From: Chaetorhynchus papuensis | Taxonomy: Eukaryota > Chordata > Aves > Passeriformes > Rhipiduridae | Direction of reading: 5' to 3' | Length of the DNA stretch: 64,000 nucleotides | Assembly (NCBI GenBank): GCA_013396525.1 | Contig: VWYX01000286.1 | Location: 620,001-684,000, forward strand | Part shown: positions 34,831 through 46,800 of the stretch, one piece after another | Numbering within the stretch: the stretch's first letter is position 1 | Layout of the letters: the number at the start of each line of letters is the position of its first letter | Made by a program: the position numbers and the translations under genes | The notes under the pieces: model-generated | What the model was told of the DNA's origin: nothing | Database searches by the model: none | The model's input: only the letters and a program-made list of their open reading frames with translations

Positions 34831-37800
34831 TCAACACCTTGGTGCTGGCTTCTCTGCTCAAATACGTGCATCTGCTGCCAAGGTGCACACCCGACTGAAA
34901 GATGCAGCCATCATCTTGTTTCCTGAGGTGCCAGAGGTGGAAACTGGTGCCTTTTGACTCCCCACAGTCAGAGAGGGTTCTTCCCAGCCCACCAGGCTCC
35001 TTCCCAAGGTGGGGTAGGTACAGGTGCCTGGGTAGGTTCAGAAGAGAGATATCCACGTGACCTGGGTGGTGGTGGTAAAGGGTAGACAACAGCAACCCAG
35101 GTATCCTGGCAGAGCTTCTCCCCTCAAGCCCCCTAGACCCTCCAGCCCAAGCACCTGTGTTGATCTCCTTCCCACTCAAGGAACAAAGTTGTAGGACAAC
35201 AGCCTCCACACCCAGACCACATGCTGAGCCTCTGGGATAAGTGTACCTGTTTTTTGCTAACCCTGCTCCCTGTCATTTATTCTCCCCAGGAGAAAACTGC
35301 TGAGGTTTTGCCAGCTCAAAAGAAAAAATGACCTGAAGAGGGGTCTGAGCATGCTGGAGGGTGGAACCATAGAATCAGCTCCATGTAGTGCTGTGCCTGA
35401 CTCACTTCTCCATTATACCACATCCCAAACACTCATTTCACTCCATGAATTAGTTATGCTGCCGAGGTGCTATCCACCCCCATTGGCCAGCACTTGGGCT
35501 GGTTTCCTTGCCACCCCACGCCAGCAATTAATGAATCCAGGCTGGCTCCTCGCCCCACTCTGCCCTGCAGGTGGATGTGGATGAGCTGTAGCAGCCTTTT
35601 CCCAGTGGACCCACATCTTGCCAGTACAGCACCAGGCAGCCTGACTGCCTTCCTTGCCTTTGGGCTCAGTACAGCTCCTTGTGAATGAGGTCTGATTTAA
35701 TTAAGGACACTGTTCCTGCAGAAGATGGCCCGCGTGAGGCTGTAAAGGTCTTGAACTCATTAATTTTCAGGACATACCTGCAGTTAATTTGTGGTGACTT
35801 TATAGAGCAGACAAGCGCACAGGGAAGCGTCCATGTGGCTCTGAGGTTGCTCTGCTCATCCTCAGGACCAAGCCTCCAGCAGTGCTGGTTAGACCATGGT
35901 TACGGATGTCCCCTGTTTGGCTCAGATGCCAGATTTCCCCACTGACTTGATGCAGGAGGAGAAGGCAAATGACAGTCACAGAAAGTGATGGGATGGATTG
36001 CACCCCCTCATTAGCTCTATCTCCCCAGTGACAAAGCCTGGGGAGGCTGTCAGCTGTCAGGCAGGGCTGCAGCCCCACTGCCACACACAGAGCAGGAGGG
36101 TCAAAACATTGACATTTCTGGCAGCCTTCCCAAAGGGAACAGACAACATGGCAGGAGATCAGGTGTGTGTCAGTGTGGAGCCAGGTGGGTATGAAGGGAC
36201 TTCCCTATCAGTGCTGTCCGTGCTTTTAACAGCAGGTTACAAGGGCTGAACAAGGCAGTAAGACCTGTCTGTTTGGGCACTGCCATGGTGTAGCAACACC
36301 CATGAGAAAGGCAAATAGCAGCCCTGGCCAGCAGCGGGGCTTGGGGACAAGGCTGTCAGAAATACTGAGCTGGGGTTGTTACCAGCATTTCTCTCATGGA
36401 GAAAGAGCCGTTTCTGCACTTCTTGCATATGATTTAGAAGCGTCCCCCTTTATCCCCAACCCATTTGGTCCTCACCTGAGACAGGAGTGAACTTCCAGCC
36501 CCCCAGTTCGCCATCTCTTATCTCAGGCTTTAATGCAGGCAGATAATCTTGGGCCCCAGTAACCTGGGGGAGATTTTCCGTCGATGGAAAAATCCCAGTT
36601 GAGAGTGATTTCTCTCTCAGGCAACTGACTCAGCCCCTGGAGGTGCCATCTTCCTCCTCCGCTTAGGCAGGAGCCAGGTATAGCCAGGCATAGTCAAGTG
36701 CCTCATGTTAGATGGGAGAGGAGTCCTGCCTCCAGGCAGGATCAAAGAATGTGAGATATCAAAATACTCCAGAGGGCCTGGGCCTCACTTCTTGGCTAGG
36801 AGCCACCCCCAACCAGCCCCACACATTTTGGCCAGGCATGGGCAGCACTGGGGGATTGCATAAGTGAGCTCAGCTCCCTCCTCCAGGACTGAGCAGCTCC
36901 TTCAGGAGCTGAAGATACTGCAGCTGCCAGCACAGGGAGGGAGCACAAGGTCCCCTTTTGCACAGCTCTCCTGCAGCTGAGCTGTCAGCAGAGCTGTTGT
37001 GTCTCTGGACAATGGATGTCCCTCCAGACAGCTGGGACATCTGACCATGGAACCTTTGAAAGAGTTACAGTGGAAGGAGGGCCCAGCAGAAGCCTCTTCC
37101 ACCACATCACTCTAAGAGTCATCAGGCAGCAAGGCTACAAGATAGCAATGGAATGTGATAAACTAACACAGTGGTGGGGCAGAGTGGACAAAACCAGTCA
37201 ACTATCCAGGGCAGAAAGGGTCTGGTGGCTCAGTTTTGCCCCTTCTTGCTTCTCCAAGCAAGATCTGCTCTGCCTGTGTTAGGTGCAGGTGTCCCATCCA
37301 CAGCCACCCAAGATCACACGCGCTGACCCAGTGACACCTGGGATAAGACCATGTCTGGATGCAGCAGCACAAAGCGATTTCCCTTAAAGCAGTTACACCT
37401 TTGGGAACTCCCCAAAATTTCCTGCTAGCCACCATCAGAGCTGGTGGGCTGGTGGAAGGAGAGAAATAAATCCTATTTCTGGAGGGGCTGAAAGAGGGCC
37501 CAGTGACTATTGATTCAATTCTTCATTCACTCCATGTTTGAGTGAAGCAATTCAGAACCGTTCCATCAATTCAAACTTGCATAGTAACATTAGCCAAAAA
37601 ACTCAGGACCTTGGTCTATCTTTCCTAGCAGATCTATTATTCTGAATCATTCCCTGAGGAACAACAATAAAATTATGGTGGCCTGATACACCAAAGCCAA
37701 AAATCCTAAAAGTCTAAAAACCAAGGTTTTGTTATCGTTTTTCTCTGGACAAGAACACCTATGGGAATGTGCCAAAGACTCAGTTCCCCACCTTCCCCAT

Positions 37801-39608
37801 ATCTCAAAGAAATAATATTATAAAAGAAGAATAAGAATAAAGTAAAATTGAGAAAATATGTATTTGATAAGCACATTCAAAAATAATTTAAAAAAATAAC
37901 ACTTGCAACCCCCTTTTAGCACTTGGAGCAATCAAAGCCAAGGAAAATGACAGGGCTAGGGAGGAATGTTGTGTGGGCACTGCCAGTGTGGGATCAGTGT
38001 GCAGGGTGGGAACTGTGATCCCCACATTTCCACATGTACACTGCACCCTTACAATAGACTTGACTTGAAGCTGTGTGTTTTCTCAGTCCAGTAACACTTC
38101 CAACAAGCCTATGTCCATCTCTGCCCACCCCTGCTCTCAGGTGATCATCTGTTCTATCCCATGCTATTGCCTCAGACTATGTATTCCTTGGAGAAAGTCC
38201 TCCAAGGTGGTATTCTCCCTCTCTCGCCATTCCCCCTGAAGGGTTCTCCTTTCCCATCAGATTTGTTTTTCTGCATGGCCAGTGGGAACTGAAATGAGGG
38301 TAAACACACATATTCATGCACATCTCCATCTCTGTATCTATCTGTCTCACAGGTAGGATGCAAACCCTGCTGAGAATAACAGCTTTAACCATGGCAACGC
38401 ACTCCAGCAACATCAACACAAAGGCACTGAGGTGGGAAAAAGGCTGAGAAAAAGAATGAAAGGAGGAGAGGGACTGGGTCTGTTGAGGCCTGTTAAGAGC
38501 CAGGCAGCTGGATCTGGGTTGAGCAGTCAGTTAGTAGGGTTGGTACCTCTTCTTCCCATTTTTCCTCCCTTTGTATTTACGTCTCCTTTTGTACTTAACA
38601 TCTTGCTAAGTGGAGGTCTTATTCCACCACCTCTGCTCGCACTGGGCTTGACTGAGCTGGAGGGGAGCTTCCTTTCTTGTGCCCCAAGTTGTTAAAAAGA
38701 AATGTTACAAGTGAAGATCCTGGCTGCTTGAAAAATCACAGTGCTGCATCACTGCATGGCCTGATGGAAAAACCAGACCAGGGGTGAGATGCCATTGTCT
38801 CAGCTCCACCCTCCTCCCGTGAGAGGAGCTGCATGGCTCAGGCCATGAAACCAGCAGCCCCTTCTTGGGATATGGGGTACTCAAGCCCCCTCCATGCCAG
38901 ATTCCATTACCATCTTGCTGTGCTCATAGGACAGCTTGGAGCATACCTGCTGGCTGGAGAAAACAAAGCATTGATTTACTCATGGAGAGGACAGAGATGA
39001 TTGCTGGTATGGAGGACAGAGGTCATTTCAGCTGTACAGGAAGCACTTGAAATGCAATCAGGTCACTCCTGGCATGCTCAAAGCCTCCAGTGAAGACTCT
39101 GGCACTGTTTCGAGAGGCTTGAAAGCCAAAGGAGCAAGATTGATGGGAGGTGTGAACTGCATTTTCCAAAGAGCATGAAGAGGAGTGGAAGGGTTTAGTG
39201 ACCCGCAGTGCCAGAAGTGGTCACAGCTGTTTCACCTCTCTTGGAGCTGCTAATACTGTTTAAGACAGCCAGAAACACAGGACTGGCACCTGGTCTGGGT
39301 GGGAGGTGAATCTGGGCAAAGCAGCAGACTTTTCCTAGCCACAGCTGAAATGTCGCAATTTCTGGATGATTTTGGCTCTATGGTGACGTCGGACCTCCTT
39401 TTAAAGGGTGATATGAGTTGTTTTGGTTATCCTTGGTTAAAACCCAAGGAACCTTTGCAGCCTGCAGAGTGAAGGAGGTGGTGATGACACTGTGTACAGA
39501 CAGTGACACTGGAGGGGACATCCATGGCTTAGGAAAGCTGTCCCCTTGCAAATCAGGGAGAGGGGGTGAATCGGAGCAGTGTGGGGAGAGGAGCTCCTTC
39601 AAGGGAAA

Positions 39609-39634
39609 CTGGTTAGTGAAGCTGGTTAGTGAAG
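39609..39634. repeat. 13-bp tandem duplication
   Basis: CTGGTTAGTGAAG occurs twice in a row without change. Confidence 0.85.
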
Positions 39635-39819
39635 GGTTAAAAGGTTTCAGAGAAAACACAGGAGAGACTAAATGGATCAGAGAGTAAAAATCCAATTAGG
39701 AGATCTAACAGGAAGAAGCCAAGCCTTGAAACAATAAAGATAATAGTTTTAGCTGCCAAAGAAAAGATTAGAGTGAGAGCAAATTTGTGGTGGGGCCAGG
39801 AGGAAGGAAAAACTGTAGC

Positions 39820-39852
39820 AAAAAAAAAAAAAAACCCAGTAAAAAAAAAAAA
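39820..39852. repeat. Paired A-runs (A15, A12)
   Basis: A(15), then CCCAGT, then A(12). Confidence 0.9.
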
Positions 39853-40629
39853 GAGTTATTAGTCCTCAAGACAGATTTATATGACAAATTCACATTACAG
39901 CCTCACCTACAGCAAAGTTCATCTCGGGACCCAAACTGTGCAGCTGGTTCTCACCTTTGCAATTGGCTGAATGCCTTCAAAGAAGTTTGAAGTTCCAATT
40001 TGAGTCAATCATGGTCTTATCAACATGAAATAGGCTGGGAATAAATTGACCACAGTGAGGTTTGGTTGCTTATTTTGCTTTGCTGTGTTATCATGTAAAT
40101 ACATTTTACCTGGGATAAAAGCAAAGGAAAGGAGCTGGAACAGCCCCAAAAGTGTTCCCTTCAGGTCACAGACAATGCCAGGCTCTCACCTACAGTCCCT
40201 CACACACTATGGAGTCTCTGCAGGAAAACCAAGCAGATTTCACACTGGGAGGATGGATTTGCAGTCAGGAGAGAGACCCAACTCATAAAAACACCCAGAC
40301 GACACCTCTCCCCTTCCAGAGGAGAAAGAGCCCTGGATCAAAAAACCCAACACAAACTCTGAGCTGGTTATGCATGGTATGCACTGCCAATTACTTAAGC
40401 AAACGGGATCACAGGAGCTGGCACAGCCTGTGGCCAAGAAACAGCAGCATCTGGAGGGAGCAAGAGCTGTGGGGCAGGCATGCTTGCCAAGCCACCGCGC
40501 TGACCTGTGCCCCAAAAGGCACCTCTTTGAAGCCTCGAATCCAAAATGTAACAGGGCAACACGGAGAAGGGGATGAAGGAGGATCAAAGGTCTGGAGGAG
40601 CCTTCCTGCAAGCAAGGACTTGTGCACAC

Positions 40630-40890
40630 CAGGACTTCTCAGTCTGGAAAAGACATGGCTGAAGAGGTTATGGCAGAGGGCTACAAAGTCAGGCATGGCC
40701 CAAAGAAGGCTGACAGGGATTGGCCTTGCTGCCTCTTCCCAGTGCAAAAACCGGGGCAAATTTCAGAGCAGGTAGGTCCTTGTGTGGTGGGGGTCAAACC
40801 TGGGGAACTCCTTGCCCAAGGATGCTGTCAGCTGTCAGTATTTGCATGAGTTCAAGACAAGACTAGACCAGCTGATGGAGAAAAAAATAA
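40630..40890 (+). mobile_element. Old CR1-type LINE fragment
   Basis: In order: CTTCTCAGTCTGGAAAAGAC, ATGGCTGAAGAGG, CTACAAAGTCA, GGAACTCCTTGCCCAAGGAT, GTTCAAGACAAGACTAGACC, TGATGGAGAAAAA. This follows the 3' ORF2/UTR region of diverged sauropsid CR1 elements (GGAACTCCTTGCCAGAGGATG, GGGTTCAAAAAAGAACTAGA, ATGGAGGA). Gaps and changes show an old copy. Inactive. Confidence 0.65.
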
Positions 40891-43800
40891 TCTGGATTAA
40901 TAAATGCAGACAAATGCTGTTTAGGAAGCCTGCGGGACTGTGCTCTTGATCTGTGTTAGTAGCACGTGGTGAGGGGACATACGGGCCACGCTCTGCCCGT
41001 GTAGAGCTCACTCCTGGAGGAAATGACAAGGGGTGAGAATCAAGGGAGTGCTGATCAACATGCCCTTGGGATCACCTACTGCTCCCTGAAGCCTCAGGAT
41101 GCTCAGCAAATCAGACCCTTGTTCTAGCTTAGTGCAGGAGTTTCTACTTCCTCATGGCTAAACAGCCCCATGGATCCCAGCCTTGTCCCAGGATCAGAGC
41201 TGTGCTAGTTTATCAACAGGAAAGCAGAACACTGAGTGATTTCTCCCTGTAGTGTGTGTCCTCAGCCTACACCAAAGAAACTCAGCCACAGCCTCAACCA
41301 ACTTATTTCTGAAGTGTGACTTACTATACTTAGACACAGAGGTCCTCCCACTGAAGAATCCCACCATGCCTTCAGAGGATCATCCATCTCTCACACGGTG
41401 CAAGCTCCATCTCCAAGCTCATGTGATCCCACTCAGTCCATGGCCACGGCCGTGTTCCTCCACCACCAAAAGCACACTGCTCACATCAGGCAGCACAAAG
41501 CCACCCACCTTCCTCCTCCCACCTGCTTGTCAGATGGGAACACACTCTTGCCAGCTCCCAGATGGGAAGAGGAAACCTTTGCCAGCCCCATGCCAACCCC
41601 AGGGCAGCAGGTATCCCTGCCAGCTGCAGGTGTACTGAACCATATTTGCCAGCTCAGGCAACCACAGAGCTTTCATGTTTCATCAAGTGAAGGCTGCAAG
41701 GGCCTGGGGGCAGCAGATGGCTGGCTGTGGGTCAAGATACCCATGTGCTCCTTGTCCCTCCCACATTATTTCTTCCTCAGCCATCCCTATGACCTTCCCC
41801 TGAATACACACGATGTGGATGTGGGATGTGATGTCAAACCAGAAACTGCAGTCTGGCTTTTATGGCCCTGTGGGATCGCCAACCCAAATAAGAGCTGCCA
41901 GGCACCAGCCAAACCTGTGTTGGATCTGTATCTTGTGCCTGTTGGGAACCACCTCATCCTGGCACACAGAGGACCTTGCAACCTCACAGAGAGGTCTTTG
42001 CAAGCTCTCATGAAGCCAAAAAATGCCAATGTCTCTGCCTGAATTATATTTTGTCAGCTCAAGGACGCCAACCCCAAAGCACAGCACTGCAGGAGCTGTG
42101 GCAAACCCCTGTCCCTGGACATCCTGGGAAGGCCACAGCAGACGAGAGCTGTTGGAACTGGAGCTGCTGCACTCCCTGTGCAGGATAGAAATCTTGCCTA
42201 AGCCAAATGTTAATGAGATGGCACAAGCTCTGGGCAGGCTTTGTGCTTTTTTTCCTCCTGGATTAAGCAGCGGCATGTGAGGATCATGGAGCTGAATGGC
42301 TGACAGCTGAAGGTTAACATCAGGTCAACAAGCCCTTTCTTCCTGCCTTTCAGTTCCGAGACCCCGAGGTGGGAGGGTTACCTAAAGCAAACATTTTTAA
42401 AAAGGCAGTCCTCATTTCTTCCCTGTCTCTTTCCCTTTCTTGCAGAGGAGCTGCCCTGGGTTTGAAAGCCAGATTGGATGCTGCTTTTCCATGAGTGTCG
42501 GGATATGGGAGCAGTGGCAAGCCATGGCTGTTCTCCCATCTGAAGTCCACTGGTCTCCTTTTCCCAGGACAAGCTCACTCCTACGCACCTGCAAGTGTCT
42601 GCAGGCACCTGAGCTGTGTGCAGAAAAGCAGGCTCCAGCTCCTGACTCTGCAGCTGATCTCCTGGGAGCTGCCAGGCGTGTTGTTCACAGCCTGACTCAG
42701 CCACCCGTGGATTTCCTTGTATTGCAGAAGTGTAACCGAGGTCTGGGCTCTGGCACCTCCTCTCCAAAGCAAAGGCGTTCGCCCTCCCCTCATCACCCTC
42801 TGGTGTGTGCCGAGATAGTGACATTCCCAGAGGAGCTGTGGTTTCTGTTTGATCACCCGGGTGGTACCACAACTCAAACACCACAAGTGGCTTGTTTCCC
42901 CCCATCCTGCTGTGCAGAGGGCCGGAGGCTGCCCTGGCCTGCTCCCAAAACCACCCGTTCTCACCAACGGCGTTAAGGACAGCAGAGCAAAACACGGTAC
43001 CTTAAGGGTCTTTTTGCAAGGCAGAGTTTGATGACTGAATTACTGAGCACCTTTTGAAGCAGTGTTCCAACAGCTGCACTGGATGGGGGGGTCCAGGGCA
43101 GTTTCTCCTGCAAAGAAAAGTGACTTGGGGGCGTTTTCCTGAAGGGATCCAGCTGGGCAGTGAGGAAACTTCAGAACAATGGCTGTCCAAAATAAACCCA
43201 GTCAAGTGTGCTATGGGGGTGAGAAGAGGTTTCCCAATGCTTCCCGCTGCCTCTGCTGTGGACACATCAGCCCTGAGCAGTCAGAGAGTACTGAGAAGCC
43301 GGGAGAGGAGGAAGAGGGGAAGGAACAGGAGGAAAAACACGTCATAAACCACCACGGATGCTTCTGTCATCACCTTCTGGCCACTGCTTCAAGCCTTGCT
43401 ACCATTCAGCTATTACATTGATTTAAAGCTGTTGGAGTAATCAAAGTGGAACAAATTTCCCAGTCATTTTTTTTTCACATAGACACAGACACAGACACAC
43501 GCACACATATATTTATATATGTGCAGACACACACCTGTAAAATGGAAACATGATCCTTTACATTGCCATAGCTTTTCCTTGCCTCGGAAGGAGGTACCAG
43601 TACAGATTCTTAAAAGATGTACTATCAAGAGTTGCATCCCTTAAAAGGCCAAATTATTTCACTTTCAAAACACCTGCTACATTTCTGATTGGTCTTTATA
43701 CCAGTAAAAATGTCACGTGTCCTTTTGGAAAATTAATCCAAAGTAATTAAGACTGCAAATCTAAGTTAGTGGAACCACATTGTCTTGCTGTATACACTGT

Positions 43801-46800
43801 CATCTTAATTCAGGTTAATTTGTAATTCTTTGAAAAAATCCTTAATTAAATTGAAGGGACCATTAGTCCATTATGTTCCAAATAAGACTGTCAAATACAG
43901 CTCTTGGCTGATTTTAAATTGCCTGTCATAATTACACCAGAACAGAAGCACCTGAGAGTTTCCCTCTTTTTTGGGCAGCCAAGAAGCCCTCAGGGTCTGT
44001 GAGGGGACTTGGGGACAGTGATAATACATCCAGGCTGTTTCTTTAAACCTGCTGCTGTAGACAGAAGCACGAGCACTTGAGCAGAAAAACAGACCTTTTG
44101 GGCTTTCTATCCTCCATTCTCAGCCTCTTCCCACCCCTGTCGACCTCTGATGGAGCTTAGGAATCACTCACTTCCTAAGGGTGTGTGGGGAGGGAAAAAA
44201 CCCCAACGCAAAACAAAACTGAACAGAGGTGCAGGTGACACGACATGGGATAATCATTTGGACAAATGCAGGACAGAGAGAGTTGTTTTTGCTGGAATAG
44301 TCAGTTGGACAAGAAGAAGAATTTCTGTAGAAAAGATGGTTTTGATCATAATCTGTGATATGGGTTAATAATGCCTTGTTGGACAGTTTAAAACAGGTCC
44401 CTTACACGCTCTGTGCTGGTAAGAGAGCTATGCAATCAGATAGGGACTGAAGCAGTGAGGTGTGCTGGTAAAGGAATTTGGATCATTTTGCCAAGGAAAG
44501 GGAGGGCTTTCAAAACAGAAGGGGCTGTGATGGACACCAGGGTTGGTGCAGGCAGAATGAAAGCAATGCTCTGCACTGGGGGCAAGGGTGCTCTGGGCTG
44601 GAAGGTGGAAAACACCTCTATGTAGCTGTCAGGATAGCAAAAACGAGTGCTGGTGCTGCACTGGTGGGAACTGGCAAGGAAAAACTGTCAGGAGAGCCAG
44701 GACAGGGCTAGGCAGCATGATGTCACCTCCCCATGTCCTTTCCCCTTGCTCCCTTCCTCCCAGCCCAACAAAACCTCATGTTTCGTTTGACTCAGGCAAG
44801 GAAACAACACAGGGGATTAGCTGCCTGCTATCATGACAAGGCAGGTGAGAGCAAACAACAGCAAGGAACTTATCACAAACTTATCTTTGTGTTTGGAGCT
44901 CATTGTTGCCAGCTGGATTTCACTCACTGACCACGTGGTTTGTATCATGGAGATGCTGCAGCCTGCAAAAATGACAGAACAAGGAACAGTGATGGTACCC
45001 AGCTCTGAATACTTCCATTTAGATCAGTGTCTCTTAGCCTTGAATAGTGCTGCTAGCTGATGAAGGGAAGGAGACTTTTCCTAGAGCTTCCAGCGTGGAG
45101 ATGAGACTACAAAATTATTCCGTTCCCGCATGCCAAAGGCACAGACGATTACAATTTTTCTTCTGACTCCTACTCATCCCGCCTCGTAGAGATCAGATTA
45201 ATCGTGGCACATGATCAAAGAGATTGAAATGAAGAAACCAAAAACCAAATGGCTGCAGTTACACTGCTGCAAAACTTGGGTGCAGATAAGGACTGTAATT
45301 TTGCTGCGCAATAGCCTGGGCTCGGAGAAGTGAGGAACAGAGTGCTAACCCCATGTGCTTTTATCCTAACAAATACCTTGGCTGCCCTGTTTCAATGAGA
45401 ACTCTCTTATCACATTGCTAGCTACAAGAAAAAAATCACTGCCTTTCAGGAGAGTAACAGCAAGGTGCGAGACCCGTGAAAATGAGCAGAGCTGCAAAGA
45501 GACTTTGCCACGTGGCAAATGCACGTGGTGGCTTCGAGCACTTGTGGGCTGAAGCTCCTGCACACAAAGCCCGACATGTCCCCAGGTCACTGCGGGGTCA
45601 CTGTGCAGTAGCACCTCCCCTGCACCTGAGCACCAGCATCACACCACACACGAGCCCCTAGACCCACCACCCTTCTCCAGGGACAGAGCAGCTGCTTTAA
45701 TGAAGGATTACCACCCTGCAAGGGAAACTTGGCAGTGTGGGGCACATGTATCCCACCCACCCCTCCTCCTTCTCATTCTCCTCCTCCTCTCCTGCTCCTG
45801 GCACACCACCCACAGGCCCCGCTCTGGCCACCCTCAGCAGCTCCTGGGAGAGCTCCTGTGAGGCAGAGCCAGATGGAGCTGCCAGCTCTCCCGTACGAGA
45901 TGGCACAGGCTTTCCAAGCCGCCTCTTCCTGCGGCTGCCTACTCCTGTGTGGGAGGTGCAAGCGAGGCACGTGTTGCTTCCCCTGGTGAGCTTTCCTCCA
46001 GCGTGTCCCAGTGCCACCAGTGCCAGCACCAAAGCCCGTGCTCGGTGGTCCTGCAGAGCTGCCAAGCAGCAAAGACAGCTCAGATAAGCACCACGTCACC
46101 CCTTCCAAAGGCCCTCTGGCTGGAGCACAGTTCAAGGCCGAGCATTGCAGCTGGTGACCCAAAAGCCAAGGGATACAATTTTCATGGTCACCCTTCTGTG
46201 TGAAAAGTATCTGCATGCACAAAAACCCCATCCATGGACGCTGACCTTGCCCACCACTGCTTTGAAGTGGTGCCAGCAGCAGAATTCCCAGCCTGGGAAG
46301 TGAAATTCCTGGGAAGCCCCACTTTCTTGCACGCTCCCAATTTGCATTCCCACTTACAACTTTTGGAGGACCACAGGGAAGGTTATCCACCACTGCCCCT
46401 TAGAAAGACCTGCCCTAGGCATCCTGTGGGCTCTGCTGCCTAAAAGAACAGCTAGCAGGGGAAGATGTCACCTGCTGTGATATGTATCAGATGTGCAGGT
46501 GACATGTTTGTGCAGGGTGAGAAGAGCCAAGCCCACTGTGGGTGATGGCTCTGGCAAATCCCATTCTTAGTTAAAATCATGTCTTTAGTTTCCAGCATTT
46601 TACTGTGTCAGTAAAGCCTAGCACACATAAAGCACAGGCACGCAGCTTGCCAAAAATGAATTCAGGTGCTGGCCATGCTGCAGACACTTGCCTCGGGTTG
46701 CTATGGGGCTTTACCACAGTTTCTGCTGCCTCCAGAGGTGCTGGGACTACTGCCTTTGGAATATGGGAAGTGACCAGTATGGGACTGCCCGGGAGCAAGC

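Larger units (their letters stand above)
34831..40629. other. Intergenic, no gene recognised
   Basis: Short unsupported frames only. Contains an AT-rich block at 37650-37910, a 13-bp tandem duplication (39609-39634) and A-runs near 39.8 kb. Confidence 0.6.
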
